NCBI RefSeq assembly: GCF_003258595.1 | Contig: NZ_QHHQ01000002.1 | Span: 806,001 to 870,000 of the forward strand | Origin: Acuticoccus sediminis | Lineage (GTDB): Bacteria; Pseudomonadota; Alphaproteobacteria; Rhizobiales; Amorphaceae | Length of the DNA: 64,000 bases | Direction: 5' to 3' | In this document: positions 62,234 through 64,000 of the stretch, piece by piece | How positions within the stretch are numbered: position 1 is the stretch's first letter | Layout of the letters: every line of letters starts with the position of its first letter | Notes under the pieces: generated by a model | Databases searched by the model: none | What the model was told of the DNA's origin: nothing | Seen by the model: the letters and a program-made list of their open reading frames with translations, nothing else | Translations under genes and position numbers: made by a program

Positions 62234-63664
62234 TCAGGCCTCCTCGACTTCGACGAACGTCATCATGCCGCCGGCCATGTGCTCGATCATGTGACAGTGG
62301 AACATCCAGCGGCCGGGCCCCTCGCCGGCGAAGGCGATGACGACGCGCTCGCCCGCGCCCATCAGCACCGTGTCGCGCCAGGGTGCGTCGGTGACGGTCC
62401 GGCCCTCCCGCTCCACCTCGCGGAAATGCATGCCGTGCAGGTGCATTGCGTGCGGGAAGGCGGTGTCGTTCGTCATCTCCACGATGACGGTCTCTCCGCC
62501 TTTGAGCGTCACGAGCGGTTCCGCCATGTCGCCGGCGACGCCGTTCAGCGCCCAGACCCGGCCGTTCGACACGAGCTCGCGCATGTTCATCATCGTCCCG
62601 CCCAGGACGGCACCGCGCATCCGGCCCATCGCGCCGCCCTCCATCGCGAGCGGAATGCGCCGGGCGCCCTCGAGGTCGAGCGTCGGCCTTGCATTCGGGG
62701 CGAGGGGGACGACGGGGCCCCCGGAGCGTCCCTCCGGCGCGGCCTCGCCGGCGTAGACGACGCGCCCGAACGAGATCTCTCCGGTCAGGGTCAACCCGTT
62801 GATCGCGTGCTCCGAGCCGGGGGCCGCCGTCGCGTCGAGGATCACGTCGACGCGCTGGCCGGGGGCGAGCACGAGCGGCTCGACGTCGCTTTGCCGGCGC
62901 GGGGGAACCGGTTCGCCGTCCTCGGCGATCACCACCGTCTCGTGCCCGGAGAAGGCGAGGGCGAAGACCTGCGCGTTGGCGACGTTGACGAGACGCAGCC
63001 GGAGCCGCTCGCCCGCCCGCACCGGCAGGCGGATGTCGTCCGCGTTGTTCATCGTCACGACGTTGCCGAGGCGCCCCGCATGGGCCCACTCGTGAATGGC
63101 GCCGAACGTCTGCGAGACGCGGCCCGCGGCGTCGACGACCCAGTCGTCGAGCACCAGGACGAGGTCGCGGTCGACGGCCGGCGGCTCCGCCTCGTCGACC
63201 ACGAGGACGCCGTAGAGGCCGCGGTCCTGCTGGTTAAAGCTGCGGAAGTGCGTGTGGTACCAGAAGGTTCCGGCGTCGTTGAGGTCGAAGGTGTAGGCCA
63301 TCGTCTCGCCGGGGGCGACGGGGGGCTGCGTCAGCGGCGCGGCACCGTCCATCGCGTTGGGGGGCCGCAGTCCGTGCCAGTGGACGGAGGTCGGCTCCGG
63401 CAGGCGGTTGGTGAAGGCGACGTCGAGACGGTCTCCGACGCGGTAGCGCAGCAGCGGGCCCGGCACGGTGCCGTTGTAGCACCACGTGCGGGCGAGACGC
63501 TCCGCGCCGTCGAAGGCGAGGCGCTGGCGCCCGGTGCCGGCGACGAGCTCGTAGGGCGCGGACGCCGCCTGAAGCGGCCTCGGCCATAGGGCAGCGCCGG
63601 CGAGGAGCGCGCCCGAGCCGCTGAGGATGGTCCGCCGGCTGACGGCATAACCAGGGTGTTTCAT
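62234..63664 (-). CDS. Multicopper oxidase, CueO-like, Tat-exported
   Basis: A 476-residue periplasmic multicopper oxidase. The Tat signal is VSRRTILSGSGALLAGAA (R10-R11). Copper-binding motifs: HWHGLRPP (H95, H97), FWYHTHF, AMHLHGMHF and HCHMIEHMAGGM. A Met-rich stretch (GGAMGRMRGAVLGGTMMNM) resembles the CueO copper-sensing insert, which supports cuprous oxidation over laccase activity. An ATG at 63676 is an alternative start. The partial gene upstream and the cytochrome c downstream probably form one transcript. Confidence 0.92.
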   Translation of the reverse strand: MKHPGYAVSRRTILSGSGALLAGAALWPRPLQAASAPYELVAGTGRQRLAFDGAERLARTWCYNGTVPGPLLRYRVGDRLDVAFTNRLPEPTSVHWHGLRPPNAMDGAAPLTQPPVAPGETMAYTFDLNDAGTFWYHTHFRSFNQQDRGLYGVLVVDEAEPPAVDRDLVLVLDDWVVDAAGRVSQTFGAIHEWAHAGRLGNVVTMNNADDIRLPVRAGERLRLRLVNVANAQVFALAFSGHETVVIAEDGEPVPPRRQSDVEPLVLAPGQRVDVILDATAAPGSEHAINGLTLTGEISFGRVVYAGEAAPEGRSGGPVVPLAPNARPTLDLEGARRIPLAMEGGAMGRMRGAVLGGTMMNMRELVSNGRVWALNGVAGDMAEPLVTLKGGETVIVEMTNDTAFPHAMHLHGMHFREVEREGRTVTDAPWRDTVLMGAGERVVIAFAGEGPGRWMFHCHMIEHMAGGMMTFVEVEEA

Positions 63665-63836
63665 GACTGGGTCCATTGTCCGGCCGCATGTCGCGGTCCG
63701 GGGAAGGAGCGGCCCCGCGAAGGGACCAAGCCGGGAACGTTCCGGCGTCTGGAAAGGCGGCGCATCGGCGGGCCGGAGCCACGCCGATGCCGTGCGCGCC
63801 GCCGGGTCGCTCCGGAGCGACCGGGAACGTCGGCGA

Positions 63837-64000
63837 TCACGCGGCGAGTGCGGCCGTTCGTGGGGGAGGCGGGTCACCGGGCGTGAGGTCGGGGGCGAGG
63901 CCGCCGGGGGTGGCCGTCGACACCGCAGGGCCGCCGCCGGCCATGATGAGGGGGGCGGCCATGCTCGCCGGCGGCACGACCGTGCCGCAGACGCAGGCGC
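63837..64000 (-). CDS. Unidentified protein, C-terminal fragment (gene continues past the right edge)
   Basis: The minus-strand frame entering at 64000 is open for 53 codons to TGA at 63837. It reads ACVCGTVVPPASMAAPL at its start, then a Gly/Pro/Ala-rich tail ending in AALAA. The Cys-x-Cys and hydrophobic composition, and the position just upstream of a copper oxidase, are reminiscent of short DUF2946-type proteins near copper genes, but this is a weak resemblance. Reported as a probable partial gene only. Confidence 0.35.
   Translation of the reverse strand, partial: ACVCGTVVPPASMAAPLIMAGGGPAVSTATPGGLAPDLTPGDPPPPRTAALAA

Overview
The window is very GC-rich and densely packed, with frequent ATGA or GTGA start/stop overlaps and GTG or TTG starts. 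Its gene content is dominated by solute uptake: three complete dipeptide/opine-type ABC systems (Dpp/Opp family) and two TRAP systems, each travelling with its own hydrolases and regulators. This is typical of a metabolically versatile alphaproteobacterium of the Hyphomicrobiales/Rhodobacterales type, but the assignment rests on style and gene content only. No rRNA, tRNA, transposase, phage gene or CRISPR array was seen.

Layout. 1-2133: end of a RidA-like gene, then a deacetylase-type amidohydrolase and a creatininase-family enzyme. 2318-7803: TRAP system 1 (binding protein, small and large permease) followed by a class III aminotransferase and a D-threonine aldolase/D-serine dehydratase-like enzyme. 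7800-9918: LysR regulator divergent from a SnoaL-like protein and an SDR. 9961-21131 (minus): a long operon led by a GntR regulator, with two near-duplicate binding proteins, two permeases, an SDR, a PuuE-like deacetylase, a cytosolic gamma-glutamyltransferase-fold enzyme, two ATPases and a RidA protein. 21615-29628: LysR divergent from a complete ABC system ending in an M20 amidohydrolase. 29820-33907: a small orphan gene, a split homologue of the plant Tm-1 protein (two genes), and an amidase. 33914-42537 (minus): a third ABC operon with two amidohydrolases. 42905-46369: small DUF1413-like protein, nitronate monooxygenase, LysR and a divergent Asp-nucleophile alpha/beta hydrolase.

46408-55559: TRAP system 2 with a CoA-transferase and a crotonase, two related IclR regulators, an iron-dependent alcohol dehydrogenase broken by a frameshift in a run of eight C, and a MaoC pair. 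55597-57038: a stretch visibly richer in A+T than the rest, with a PH-domain-like membrane protein and a DUF4279-like protein. 57039-61537: a sulfatase fused to RTX calcium-binding repeats, a TauD/TfdA dioxygenase and an EamA permease. 61625-64000 (minus): a copper-linked set of membrane cytochrome c, Tat-exported multicopper oxidase and the 3' end of an unidentified gene.

Together the genes look like an accessory catabolic region for importing amides, peptides, ureide-like compounds and organic acids and releasing their nitrogen, carbon and perhaps sulfur. Exact substrates cannot be read from the sequence. The most unusual items are the RTX-sulfatase, the GGT-fold enzyme lacking the usual gamma-glutamyl-binding serines, the tandem binding-protein duplication, the split Tm-1 pair and the broken alcohol dehydrogenase.
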